Below, piece after piece: positions 48,958-58,489 of a stretch of DNA of 64,000 nucleotides (within the stretch, counting starts at the first letter, position 1; each line of letters starts with the position of its first letter). Source of the stretch: Salticus scenicus (lineage: Eukaryota; Arthropoda; Arachnida; Araneae; Salticidae). A program made the translations under genes and the position numbers. The notes under the pieces are model-generated. The model searched no databases, was not told where the DNA came from, and saw only the letters and a program-made list of their open reading frames with translations. The DNA is taken from contig OZ005657.1 of NCBI GenBank assembly GCA_963930645.1, positions 47,959,153 through 48,023,152 on the forward strand, in the 5' to 3' direction.

Positions 48958-49302
48958 CACTGAACTGAAGAACAACAGGAGGAAATGCTAGACCGGTGTT
49001 TGCGCGCCGTTTTTGGAAGGGTTGTCTTTCGAGCGTTGTACGGCAAAAAGCATTTGATATCTTTATATTTCAAAGTAAAATTGTGTAAAGGTTGTCTATT
49101 CGAACAACCATATGCTAAACATGATATTACAATTTTAAATTTTAATTCTTTAAAGAGTATAATAGTAATAGACGACCCAACAAATGTTGCCTGCTGTTCA
49201 AGGTTTGACTCTGCACTGCAAATGATTGCAGAAAAACTGGCTCGCACGAACACTGTGTAAAGGCATTGGAAGCATTTACTCCAGTTGTTCTTCATCTCAG
49301 TG
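48958..49302. mobile_element. hAT-like non-autonomous element, 8-bp TSD
   Basis: A 345-bp element with ends CACTGAACTGAAGAACAAC and the inverse of CACTGAGATGAAGAACAAC. GTGCGTAA on the left and GTGTGTAA on the right (7 of 8 equal) fit an 8-bp duplication of the satellite phrase GAGTGTGTAACATCGAG. Both strands carry an open frame across it (91 codons plus, 172 codons minus partly outside), but neither resembles a transposase. Confidence 0.78.
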
Positions 49303-49447
49303 GTGTGTAACATCGAGAGGAATTAAAATGACAGTTAAATTGGGGGTTGAGAGGTTCTCAACGTCGCACTACAGCTAAAAAAATTTTGAGTTTGTTTAAC
49401 GTCGCACTAGAGCCACAATTTGCATAAATTTGTTTAACGTGACACTA

Positions 49448-49790
49448 GGGGGTGCATACAAATGAAACACTTCCAGTTGGAAAGCCGTTTGCAGGTGTTC
49501 CAAATGTATGACTGGAGTCGGCAGCAGAAGTATCCGAGCACTACCAAAAATTCCTATATAAAAAGAGCACACTTAACACTGTTTTGTTGAATAAATCCTT
49601 ATCGAATCATGTTCTTAGACTGACTAAGAACAGGATTCGACAAGGATTTATTTGATAAATCTGCATTAAGTGTTTTTTTTTACATAGGAATTTTCGCTAG
49701 TGCACTGTTACTTTTGCTGCCGACTGTATTTGCAAAAAACTTGCAAAATTTACGTCATCCAAATTGCAAGCGTTCCGTTTGTATGTAACC
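49448..49790. mobile_element. composite: MITE B with nested MITE A, TA/TAG target
   Basis: Ends are GGGGGTGCATACAAATGAAA and CGTTCCGTTTGTATGTAACC. Removing the element restores the satellite phrase CACTAGATCTACAAATTGC, so the duplicated target is TA or TAG. Confidence 0.85.
49515..49726. mobile_element. MITE A copy 8 (nested)
   Basis: Hairpin beginning GAGTCGGCAGCAGAAGTATC with first base changed. Flanks are TG and TA. Confidence 0.85.
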
Positions 49791-50309
49791 CTAGATCTAC
49801 AAATTGCATAAATTTGTTTAACGTCGCATTGGAGCTACAAATTGTTTGAGTTTGTGTAATGCGGCACTAGAGCTACAGAGTGGATAAGAGTTTTTATCGT
49901 TCAGAGGGGGTTAAGTTTAAGATGATAGTTAAATTGGGATTTGAAAGGTATTTAGTGTAGCACAAGAGATACAAAGCTGTTGTAAAGGTTTAGCGTTACA
50001 CTTGATCTACAAAGTTTATTAAAATATGTAGCGTCGTACTAGACTTACAAATTGTTTGAGTTTTTAATGTGGCACTAGTGCTACAGAGTTGCTGAGAGTG
50101 TGTAAAATCGAGAGGAGGAGTTAAGATGACAGTTAACGTCGTATTAGAGCTAAAAAGCAGATGTAAAAGTTTTGCGTCGCACTAGAGCTGCAAATGTTTG
50201 AGTTTGTTTAACTTCACACTACAGTTACAAATTTGTTGATAGGATGGTTTTACGTCAAAAGAGGATTGTAGGGCCAGTTGAAGTAAAAGAAGAATATTTT
50301 AATATCGCA

Positions 50310-50645
50310 ACAATGGGAGGCATGCTATTGTAACAATCGCAGCTATCGTAGATCACAAGTCGGATCATACACTCCGCAGCAAAAGTATCCAAACACTAGC
50401 AATAATCCCCGTCTGAAAAAAGTACACTTAATACTGCTTTGTGAAATAAATCCTTGTTGAGTTATGTTCTTAGTCTGTCTAAGAATATGATTCGACAAGG
50501 ATTTATTTAACAAAGCAGTATTAAGTGTTCTTTCTTCAAACGGGGATTATTGCTAGTGCTCGGATACTTTTGCTGCGGAGTGTATGATCCGACTTGTGAT
50601 TTACGATAGCTGCGATTGTTACAATAGTATGCCTCCCAATGTTGT
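50310..50645. mobile_element. composite: MITE C with nested MITE A
   Basis: Outer arms CAATGGGAGGCATGCTATTG and inverse, then GATCACAAGTCGGATCA on both sides of the hairpin 50370-50582. Same structure as 30764-31088. Confidence 0.82.
50370..50582. mobile_element. MITE A copy 9 (nested, ends CACTCCGCAGC)
   Basis: A 213-bp hairpin with both ends changed in step (CACTCCGCAGC and GCTGCGGAGTG) and TA on both sides. The paired change keeps the stem perfect. Confidence 0.87.
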
Positions 50646-51064
50646 GGTGCGGTTTATGTGACGTTAAGTGGGTTGACGTAGCTTTAGGGCTACAAATGAT
50701 TAGGAAGTTTTATTGCTGCTCTGCAGCGACAAACTGGTTTAGAGGATTTAACGTCGCATAGAACTAAAAGCTAGTTGTGAGGTTTTAACCTTGTTCTAGA
50801 GATGCAACATGGTTTAGAAGTTTTAACGGCGCAAAAGGATTTTTTGTGATTGTTTAAGGATTTAAGTTAGGGATAAGGATTTAAGGAATTAAGTGATTGT
50901 TGAGAGGTTTTAATATCATACGACGGCTGCAAAATCGTTTTGAAGGTTTAGTCTTTAAACTCTAGGTCGCACTCGACATACGAAGTGCTTGGGCGAACAT
51001 AACGTCGCATTAGAACTGGAAACAGGATTTAATGTTGGTCTCTGAGGTTTTATCGGCGCACAAC

Positions 51065-51380
51065 AGCTATGAAGGACAATAACTCTCTACAAAATGTGGA
51101 GCGAAGTAGAAATATAAAATTTTTAGGTATGAGGTACTTAATACACGCGTGAAAATATATAAATCAAAGTTTACATAGCAAGTAAAAAAATCCCTTTTCG
51201 ACAAGCTTAAAGACGAAGGTAAAAAGTCATCATTTTGATACATTAGCTTAAAGACGTCCTTTAAGTTAATGTATCAAAAGTAACGAAATATTACATATGC
51301 ATTAACACATACCTAGCCAATGTGGCTCTAAATTTCAATACTATTTGTTATGAATTTAGTAAATTGTATAATTTGACTAG
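51065..51380. other. non-coding stretch with one hairpin
   Basis: A hairpin at about 51233-51281 pairs TTTTGATACATTAGCTTAAAG with its near-perfect inverse around GACGTC. No gene seen. Confidence 0.5.
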
Positions 51381-51384
51381 ATTT

Positions 51385-51500
51385 TTGGTGACAAAACTTG
51401 CGGCTTAGCAATGAAATTTGTGATTTGGCGGCAAAATTTGATAGTTAACGACGGAATTTTTTTCTTGGCGATGAAATTTGTTATTTGACGCCAAAATTTA
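51385..51500 (+). repeat. short tandem repeat, unit about 30-34 bp
   Basis: About four copies of a TTGGCGRYRAAATTTGTKATT phrase between 51392 and 51500, diverged. Confidence 0.6.
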
Positions 51501-51944
51501 GGCGAGCTTGGCAATGGAAAATGGCAGCTTTGGCGTCATTATATTTTCTTCCCACGCGAAAACCTCATATCTCTTCACAGACCAATAACTTTTTTCCACA
51601 AGATAAAAAGTCAAAGGAAGCTGTAACTTATTACTCTCAATTTCAATCGAAAGTTTTAAATTCTTGCCTCAACCGGCCAGCGTTCTAAATTATTCACCAC
51701 AAACGATATTTTTACTAAGACTAACGTATTTTTTTAATTTTATATTTTTAAATGATTAATTAAAGCGGTTACCATGGTTTTCATATTGATCTTTTTTATT
51801 ATCGTCTGCACGTGACGTAAGCATCAGATTATAAATTTAAGCAATTAAAGCTATAGAAAAAATATAAAATATTAAAAAAAAAAAAATAATTACAGACTTT
51901 TTCTATTAGCTTGATTCGCACTAATAAGTATGAAAAGTTTAAAA

Positions 51945-52275
51945 TGAAGTGTTTCCATCTAAATTTCCTACTTTAGTTAATTTTAAAAAATCTAATTGTC
52001 ACGTCGAAAAACTGTTTGCACCCCTGGATTCATAAAAATCGCCCCTTTGATTTGGTACCAAATTTGTAACGATAGGACTGATATTTCTAATTTATTTTAT
52101 GTGTTACACAAAAGTTGTTGTCACCTAAATTTCATACTTTTAGTTATTTAAAAAAAAAAAATATTTGTCGTGTCGAAAAACATTTTGCGCCCCTGTATTC
52201 AGAAAAATTGCCCCTTTCGTTTGATACCGAATTAGTAACGATAGGTGTGATATTTCTATTTTATTTTACGCCTTG
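51945..52275 (+). repeat. tandem duplication of about 176 bp
   Basis: Copy 1 (about 51950-52100) and copy 2 (about 52125-52272) share CTAAATTTCMTACTTT, GTCGAAAAACNNTTTGC, CGCCCCTTTGATTTGGTACC/TGCCCCTTTCGTTTGATACC and AACGATAG, then TGATATTTCTA. Confidence 0.8.
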
Positions 52276-52279
52276 TCTG

Positions 52280-53055
52280 TTTTTAACCTGGATTCGGCAG
52301 AAGGTTTATCACAGAGAAAGTAAGTTGAATAAAAGTCTTTAATTAAAAAGTCGGCTTCATCACAATTGATGAAAAATCACTTTTTAACTTGTAATTTTTA
52401 AGCAATTGAAGTTATCGAAAAAGTTTAAATACAAAAATCTTGCCTGATTTGAAGTTTTTTCCGATTTTCAATGTTAAAGAAATTAAGGGCAAATGAAAAT
52501 TTTTGATCGTTTTGCTAACAAGTGTTTTTCCTTTTATAGTTTCATTCCAATTACGAGGCATTTATGAAGAACGCACGCGGACAGAATGGAAAACCGACGG
52601 ACAGATGAAACGAAATCAGTTATCCCTTTTAATTTTGTTGAAAAATTAAGAAAAATGTATGTTTCATTAGGCAGAATAATTTTGACCATTATTACTTTTA
52701 AGTGCGTTAATTTGTATTTTGTTTATAAGGAAGAAAAAAAATATATATATATGGTAGTCAATATTTATCATATTTTTATTTCATTAAATGGTGTTATGTA
52801 AAACTTAGCTGAAAACACTTATTATTTTAGAAATCTCATAAAACATAAATATTAATTTATGAGTATCAAATAAAATTTTTTTTCACGAATTTACAATATT
52901 TTACCACTCTGTATTAATTTTGTAACAGTTAATTTAATGTCTGATTCGCATAATGCTACTTACGCTTAATTAACGTTCAACAACTTTTTTTAAAATCAGA
53001 ACAGACAGGAATTATACTAAAATAATAAATCATCGTTTTATTTCGACTTTATATA
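52280..53055. other. non-coding stretch
   Basis: No element or exon recognised. An AT-rich patch lies near 52738-52750. Confidence 0.4.

Positions 53056-53058
<3 letters not shown>

Positions 53059-53089
<31 letters not shown>
53059..53089 (+). repeat. poly-A run
   Basis: About 31 A following a short TA repeat and preceding a GA-rich stretch. Confidence 0.9.
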
Positions 53090-53091
<2 letters not shown>

Positions 53092-53219
53092 TTAGAGAGA
53101 GAGACTAGAGAATATGCATCAGTAGTGGACGCTGAACTGGTAGTGCATTTTTTAAAATTTAAACTCAAAAAATAAGCTTTCTAATTCTTGCATAGGTTCG
53201 TTCGAGCAGCATTCACAGT

Positions 53220-53399
53220 CAGTACTGCCAGACTGAGAGAATTTTTTCTTCAATATCCACCACTAATTTTAATTGTAACGATTGCCTGATAATTTCCAAG
53301 ACATCTTGCGAAGAAATGGTCGATGTAATTAGGCTACCGTTTTAATTAAAATTGAGTGGTGGATATTAAATAAAATATTCCCACAATCTGGCAGCACTG
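53220..53399. mobile_element. hAT-type MITE with perfect 8-bp TSD
   Basis: A 180-bp element with ends CAGTACTGCCAGA and TCTGGCAGCACTG, and inner arms CAATATCCACCACTAATTTT and inverse. TTCACAGT is duplicated exactly at 53212-53219 and 53400-53407. The same end sequence occurs inside the palindrome at 21119. Confidence 0.92.
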
Positions 53400-53415
53400 T
53401 TCACAGTTGGTGTTA

Positions 53416-53628
53416 CAGTCGGTAACAAAAGTGTCCGAACACTAGCAAAAATTCCTATGTAAAAAAAGTACACTTCATACGGTTTTGTTTTATAAATCTT
53501 TGTCGAATCCTGTTCTTAGTCAGCTTAAGAACATGATTCGACAAGGATTTATTTAACAAAACCGTATGAAGTGTACTTTTTTTACATAGAAATTTTTGCT
53601 AGTGTTCGGACACTTTTGTTACCGACTG
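53416..53628. mobile_element. MITE A copy 10, exact TA duplication
   Basis: A 213-bp hairpin of the GTAAC subfamily with TA at 53414-53415 and 53629-53630. It lies 16 bp from the hAT MITE. Confidence 0.92.
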
Positions 53629-53634
53629 TACCTT

Positions 53635-54267
53635 CTCTGCCTCCATCTTGAACTACAAATATTTACATCTATCAGTTTTAGAATAAGATTGGTTAAGCTG
53701 AAAAAAAAATGAACTTTCTGTGATTTTGCCTTTTTTTCTTGTAGTTTTGGATAAGAAAATAAAATTTTGTTTGCTTTGTCACTGCTTACTTTTAACTGCT
53801 TATTTTTATAGCTTCTTATGCTAAAAAAAGTACACAAAAATAGCCAGAAAAAATGCTTAAAGCGTCCACTAGTGGTGCAGTTACCCAATGTTTTTTAATT
53901 AAAAATGAAAAATAAAACTTCAATTTACAATATTTTACATTTAGAAGTGCATGAACAGTCCCTTAACTGGAAACAAGAAGTAGAAATTTTAAAAAGAAAG
54001 AACAAAATACAAACACTGGCTCTATGTTACATTTGATTGTAACGTATTTTGTGCAGTCTTCCGTGTATGAATCATTCGCAAATAAAAACAGACTGATACA
54101 TATATACAATACGAAAATATAGACAACAAGAGTTAGTTAGATTTTAATAACAAGATTATTATGCCTTCAAAAGGCACAGACAATTATATTTTGAAAAGCA
54201 TTCTCAAGCTACAAAGCATCTCCGCAGTAAAAGATGGAAAAAGAAAGATGGGATGACATTGCATAGA
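53635..54267. other. sequence downstream of the Limpet gene
   Basis: No gene recognised. It may contain further 3' UTR if the polyadenylation site at 54268 is not the one used. Confidence 0.4.
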
Positions 54268-54273
54268 TTTATT
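54268..54273 (-). terminator. candidate polyadenylation signal of the Limpet gene
   Basis: On the minus strand AATAAA lies 76 nt after the stop codon. A U-rich stretch (TTTCTTTTTCC) follows about 25-40 nt further on, a reasonable downstream element. This would give a very short 3' UTR. A longer UTR using another signal cannot be excluded. Confidence 0.4.
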
Positions 54274-54348
54274 CTTGTCTGCGGATAGAAAGCTGAAAAT
54301 ACAGTAACGTAAATATTTCTTTCTAGGCCATTAAAGGTCTAGGAAACA

Positions 54349-54506
54349 TCACATAAGTCTTTGTTTGGCACAATCGGGACACAAAATATCAGGTCCATCA
54401 GTAATAAATCCTTTACCAACAAGGGACATGTTACATTCAGCGCACATGAAACAATCGTTGTGCCAATTTCTGTCTTCGAAAGAGATGAATCTGGTTCCTC
54501 CAATTC
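54349..54506 (-). CDS. Lmpt: FHL/Limpet LIM-domain protein, terminal coding exon with stop
   Basis: Seen: after a TTTTAG acceptor (AG at 54507-54508) the phase-1 frame gives IGGTRFISFEDRNWHNDCF, then MCAECNMSLVGKGFITDG, then PDILCPDCAKQRLM and a TGA stop at 54349-54351. It completes the last LIM domain begun in the exon at 63835: C-x2-C there, then WHxxC, CxxC and CPDC here. The IGGTRFISFED and DGPDILCPDCAK wording is what I recognise from the C-terminus of insect Limpet and resembles vertebrate FHL ends. The 51 residues plus a split Gly codon end a few residues after the last zinc ligand, as in the family. No frameshift or lost ligand is visible, so the gene looks functional. A hairpin transposon lies 46 nt upstream of this acceptor in the intron. 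Confidence 0.95.
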
Positions 54507-54552
54507 CTAAAACGATGAAAATTTTATTAAGTGATCGTAAAAGTTATTAGTA

Positions 54553-54751
54553 CATAGCTGCCAAGTTTTTTAATTTATTCTGGAATGCTGTTAGCCCCGC
54601 CCTTTTTTCACACCGTAAAGTTTGTAGGAAAATTTTCTTCAATATATAATTACGATTAAATATGAAGAAAATTACTCTAAAAAGATTACGGTGTGAAAAA
54701 GGGGCGGGACTAACAACATTCCGGAATAAATTAAAAAACTTGGCAGCTATG
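54553..54751. mobile_element. MITE (CATAGCTGCCAAG family) in the Limpet intron, 6-bp TSD
   Basis: A 199-bp palindrome with ends CATAGCTGCCAAG and inverse, and inner TTTATTCYGGAATG and CCCGCCCTTTTTTCACACCG on both arms. TTAGTA is duplicated at 54547-54552 and 54752-54757. On the gene's strand the target reads TACTAA, a branch-point-like word 41 nt from the terminal exon. Confidence 0.9.
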
Positions 54752-55119
54752 TTAGTATTACAATCATTAAATAAACAACACCGTAAAAAATCAAAATGCT
54801 AAAATAAAGCACAAAATGCAAGTAAAAAAAAAAAATGCCACGTGCTATAAACAAGTCAATGATCGCATTTTTTAAAAGAAAGGTGCTGCAATTTTAAAAC
54901 ATATTTTATTGCAGTTATTTTTTAATTCGCATTGTGTTGCATTCTTACTGTGCTAATTAATTGTATTTATGTTTCAATTTATTTATTTATTTTAATATTA
55001 GATCAAGATATGTATGTTTTAAATTTCTTTCATCTTTTTTATTCTGTCAATATAAGTTCGAAGATGTTATCTTATATATTAAAACACAAGCGATTTTCCG
55101 TAAGACCAAAATCGCACGA

Positions 55120-55278
55120 TTTGGGCATGCGCGGAGGCTGTTCCTGTCTTTAGACGAAACCAGTGACTAATCGCTGAGAGTCTCTTCGGATTTTTAGAGC
55201 GAGCGAATTCAGAAACCTGAACCACCTGAACCAATCAGAATACGGAGTTAGCTCATGCCTTGCCTTCTTCTGTGGTAT
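55120..55278. other. locally GC-richer unique segment in the intron
   Basis: It contains several CpGs and AACCAATCAG (a CCAAT motif) in otherwise AT-rich sequence, just outside the foldback element. No exon can be supported. Confidence 0.35.
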
Positions 55279-57449
55279 CCTGGCGTGGGTTGCTTACGGT
55301 GATGGTGAAATTTGTAAATACTGGGTTAGATTTTTACAATTTTCTATTTTTTTTAAAACAGCAAGGTATGTATGCATTATTATTATTATTATTTTTTTTG
55401 TTATTATCTTATTTCTTTTACTTAAAGTTTATGCTTTGAATTCTAGAGAATTGAAATATGTGTTCCTTTGCTGTTTACATCTGTATACGTTCATATGAAA
55501 TGTTAGTGTTAAAATTTTAACCTTCTTACTACTTTGTATGTATTATACGAAATATTACTATTAGCATTTTTTAATGTTTTGTGTGCATATAGTATATTTA
55601 AAATGTTAGATTATTACAATTTTCGCGAAATTAAACCTGAATCGAGCTTCATCAATATTTCTGTATTGCACCGAAAATAATATTTTTATTTTTAGTTACT
55701 CCCATTATTTACTTCGTTTATTTTTGAATTCTTATTATAATAGTATGAATAAATTTAATCTAAAGTGATTATTTTATGTTTATATGCTTGATGGATTACT
55801 TTTAGCGTATGAATTTCTTTTTGCATTCTTGGACGTTCTCAAAACCCCAGCTTAATGTAGATTATTTTTTGAAATAATGATAATGCACAAACCAATTTCC
55901 ATCAGGTAAAATCTCGCGATTATTGTAAGCATATATAATTTTTGAATATACTAAATAAGATATACATGCAGTAGAAAATAAAATGTAAACAATAACATTT
56001 TAAATAAACACAGAAAAAATAAAATAAAATAAAAGTAGAGTTTCCAGTGCTATATAATATTTTCAATTTTATTTTGAGCATTCAAAAAGTGCAGTAACTG
56101 GAATAACTTAAATTATTTAATGCATAATCATTGCAATTTTTAGCCTTCACACTTCGTAGTTGTTTGTTGTTATAATACACACTTCATATATCCTCTTAAC
56201 GAATAAATAATTTTTCTATTCTGCACATCTGGCTAACCATACCTTTCGAATGATACCATTTTCAACCCTCTACTTCCATAATTAACATGTTAAAAGTGTA
56301 CCACAAATTTTATGCTTGCCTAATAATATATATATATAATTGAGAAAAATTGTGCTGATTTCAATTCGGCACTGAATTATTTGGAAGTTTCTTGCCAAGG
56401 TTTTTCATTTACGCAATTGCGATATCTATTTTTATTCATTACTGAAATGACGATAAAAAGCCGCTGAAGGGTCCCAAAACTAAAGCTATACCACAGTAAT
56501 TTTAAGAAATAAATATAGTAACCTATGCTAGGGAATGAGATACAGTGACTGCATGCCTTTATATGGAAGAATAGTCCTGTCGTACTAATTTAAGTTCTGT
56601 TTATAATGAATGTAAAAAGTATTTACTTATTACTTTTAGAGGGGCGGAGGGTGGTCAACCAAAAATGACAGCAATTTCAAGGCAAATGTAGTATTACAAA
56701 AAAAATTTACAACTCAAAATAACTCAGTGGTACACCAGCATATGCCATAATGCAACATCCCAAATTTATCATTAATTTTACGTTTAATATTTTTATTTCT
56801 GTAAAATATAATTCAAACGCTCTTTCTTTTATACTCACTGACATGACTTCTGTAAATTTAGGTTTTTAAAATTATGGCTGTGAACCATTTTTGGTTCACA
56901 AATAATTATGCTAACATACGTAAGTATCTATCACATTTGATTTACTTTCCATTGAATTATTTTTTAGAATTTAATTTAAATCAAAGTATTTCATTCAATG
57001 ATGTACAGATGAGCGCAGTTAATTCAAGGTTCCTATTAGATTAGAGGTGGGATTGCGAGAATCTTTGAATATTTTGGAAAGTCTCACTCAAAAATATATC
57101 ATAAGGGGGATTTCGCCCTAATTTTTTCACATTGCTCTATGAGTATTTCATGAATTTTTTAGTTCAGTTGGGTAATATATTAATTGCTTTGAAGCCTGTA
57201 GTGATATTTTTTTTTTTAAACTTCTATAAAATTTCTTGATTAAAAAAGAAAAAATAATAAGGGTATATTATGTAATTATTTCAAAATACTTCTTAATTAT
57301 AAATATCTGTTAAGAGGATATATGAAGTGTGTATTATAACAACAAACAACTACGAAGTGTGAAGGCTAAAAATTGCAATGATTATACATTAAATAATTTA
57401 AGTTATTCCAGTTACTCCACTTTTTGAATGCTCAAAATAAAATTGAAAA

Positions 57450-57800
57450 TAAATTTTAAAAGAGATTAAGTAATAACATGAGCAATTCCTTCTGCATTTC
57501 TTATGAAAATTTAGATCCTGAATACTAAAGAAGTACCTCTCCATAGTCAAAAAAAAGGGGGGGGGGGAAGAAAATTAACATTTGACTTTTTTTTAAATTG
57601 TTTAATTTGCAATTGTAATTTCTCTAAAAAGAAATTTACAAAAAGTAAATCATGTAATTTCTCACTTGAATTTCAAATATCCCACTTAATTATTATTTTT
57701 TTTTTTTTGTTTTTTTTTTCAAACACAATAAGGTGTATATGCATTATTTATTCCTCTATGTGTAAAGTTTACGCCTTTGTATGAGTTCTAGAGTATTGTG
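57450..57800. repeat. extra segment in the right arm of the foldback element
   Basis: It lies between AATTGAAAATAA and ATAGCACTGGAAAC, which are close together in the left arm. Its end (AAGGTGTATATGCATTATT through GAGTTCTAGAGTATTG) resembles the arm's own outer part near 55364-55460, so it is an internal rearranged copy rather than a foreign insertion. A G-run lies at about 57558-57568. Confidence 0.6.
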
Positions 57801-58258
57801 TATATAGCACTGGAAACTCTACTTTTTTTCTGCTTTTTCTGTGTTTATTTAAAATGTTATTGTTTACTACTGCATCTATATCTTATTTAGTTTATTCAAA
57901 AATTATATATGCTTACAATAATCGCGAGATTGTACCTGATGGAAATTGGTTTGTGCATTATCATTATTTCAAAAAGTAATCTACATTAAGCTGGGGTTTT
58001 GAGAACGTCCAAGAATGCAAAAAGAAATGCATATGCTAAAAGTAATCCATCAAGCATATAAACATAAAATAATCACTTTAGATTAAATTTATTCATACTA
58101 TTTTAATAAGAGTTCAAAATATACGAAGTAAATAATGGGATTAACTAAAAATAAAAATACTTATTTTCGGTGCAATACAGAAATATTGATAAAGCTCAAT
58201 GCAATTTTCATCAGGTGGAATTTCGCGAAAATTGTAATAATCTAACATTTTGAATATA

Positions 58259-58489
58259 TTGGGTTGTTCGATAAATAATGTCGTTTTTTTTTTTTTTTTT
58301 TTTTTTTTTTCATGTTTTTCAAAGTGAATTTATTTATATTAACAACAAACATTAATCAATAATATATTGACCATTTTGTTGGATGACCTTTTGCATCTTT
58401 CGGTAAGTTGAAAAATTCCACGTTCGAAGAAGCCTTGGGTTTTAGAAGTGAAGATTTTAAAAAACAACATTATTTATCGAACAACCCAA
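58259..58489 (-). mobile_element. mariner deletion derivative nested in the foldback right arm
   Basis: The ends TTGGGTTGTTCGATAAATAATG and inverse (22 bp, read in two halves of TTGGGTTGTTC and GATAAATAATG) are of the mariner type. TA precedes the element and TG follows. Removing it and one dinucleotide rebuilds GAATATACTATATGCACAC as in the left arm. Only about 230 bp remain, including a T-run near 58286-58311. Confidence 0.9.
58352..58425 (-). pseudogene. C-terminal fragment of a mariner transposase
   Basis: On the minus strand the frame reads TYRKMQKVIQQNGQYIID then a stop (TAA at 58352-58354). KVIxQNGQYIID-stop is the usual C-terminus of mariner transposases. The D,D34D catalytic domain has been deleted, so it is inactive. 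Confidence 0.85.

Larger units (their letters stand above)
48330..51060 (+). repeat. SINE-related satellite, degenerate right edge with many insertions
   Basis: The short monomer core (TTTAACGTCGCACTAGAGCT) is recognisable but increasingly diverged towards 51 kb, mirroring the left edge. Phrases such as GAGAGTGTGTAAMATCGAG mark a separate sub-repeat (near 48611, 49303, 50093). The block is interrupted by five insertions, listed separately. Confidence 0.85.

Noticed and set aside
48795..49313. 172-codon minus-strand frame and 91-codon plus-strand frame
   Set aside because: They overlap each other across the ends of two inverted-repeat elements. Neither resembles a transposase or any domain I know.
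54365..54550. Plus-strand frame of 61 codons over the terminal Limpet exon
   Set aside because: It is the antisense shadow of the LIM-domain exon.
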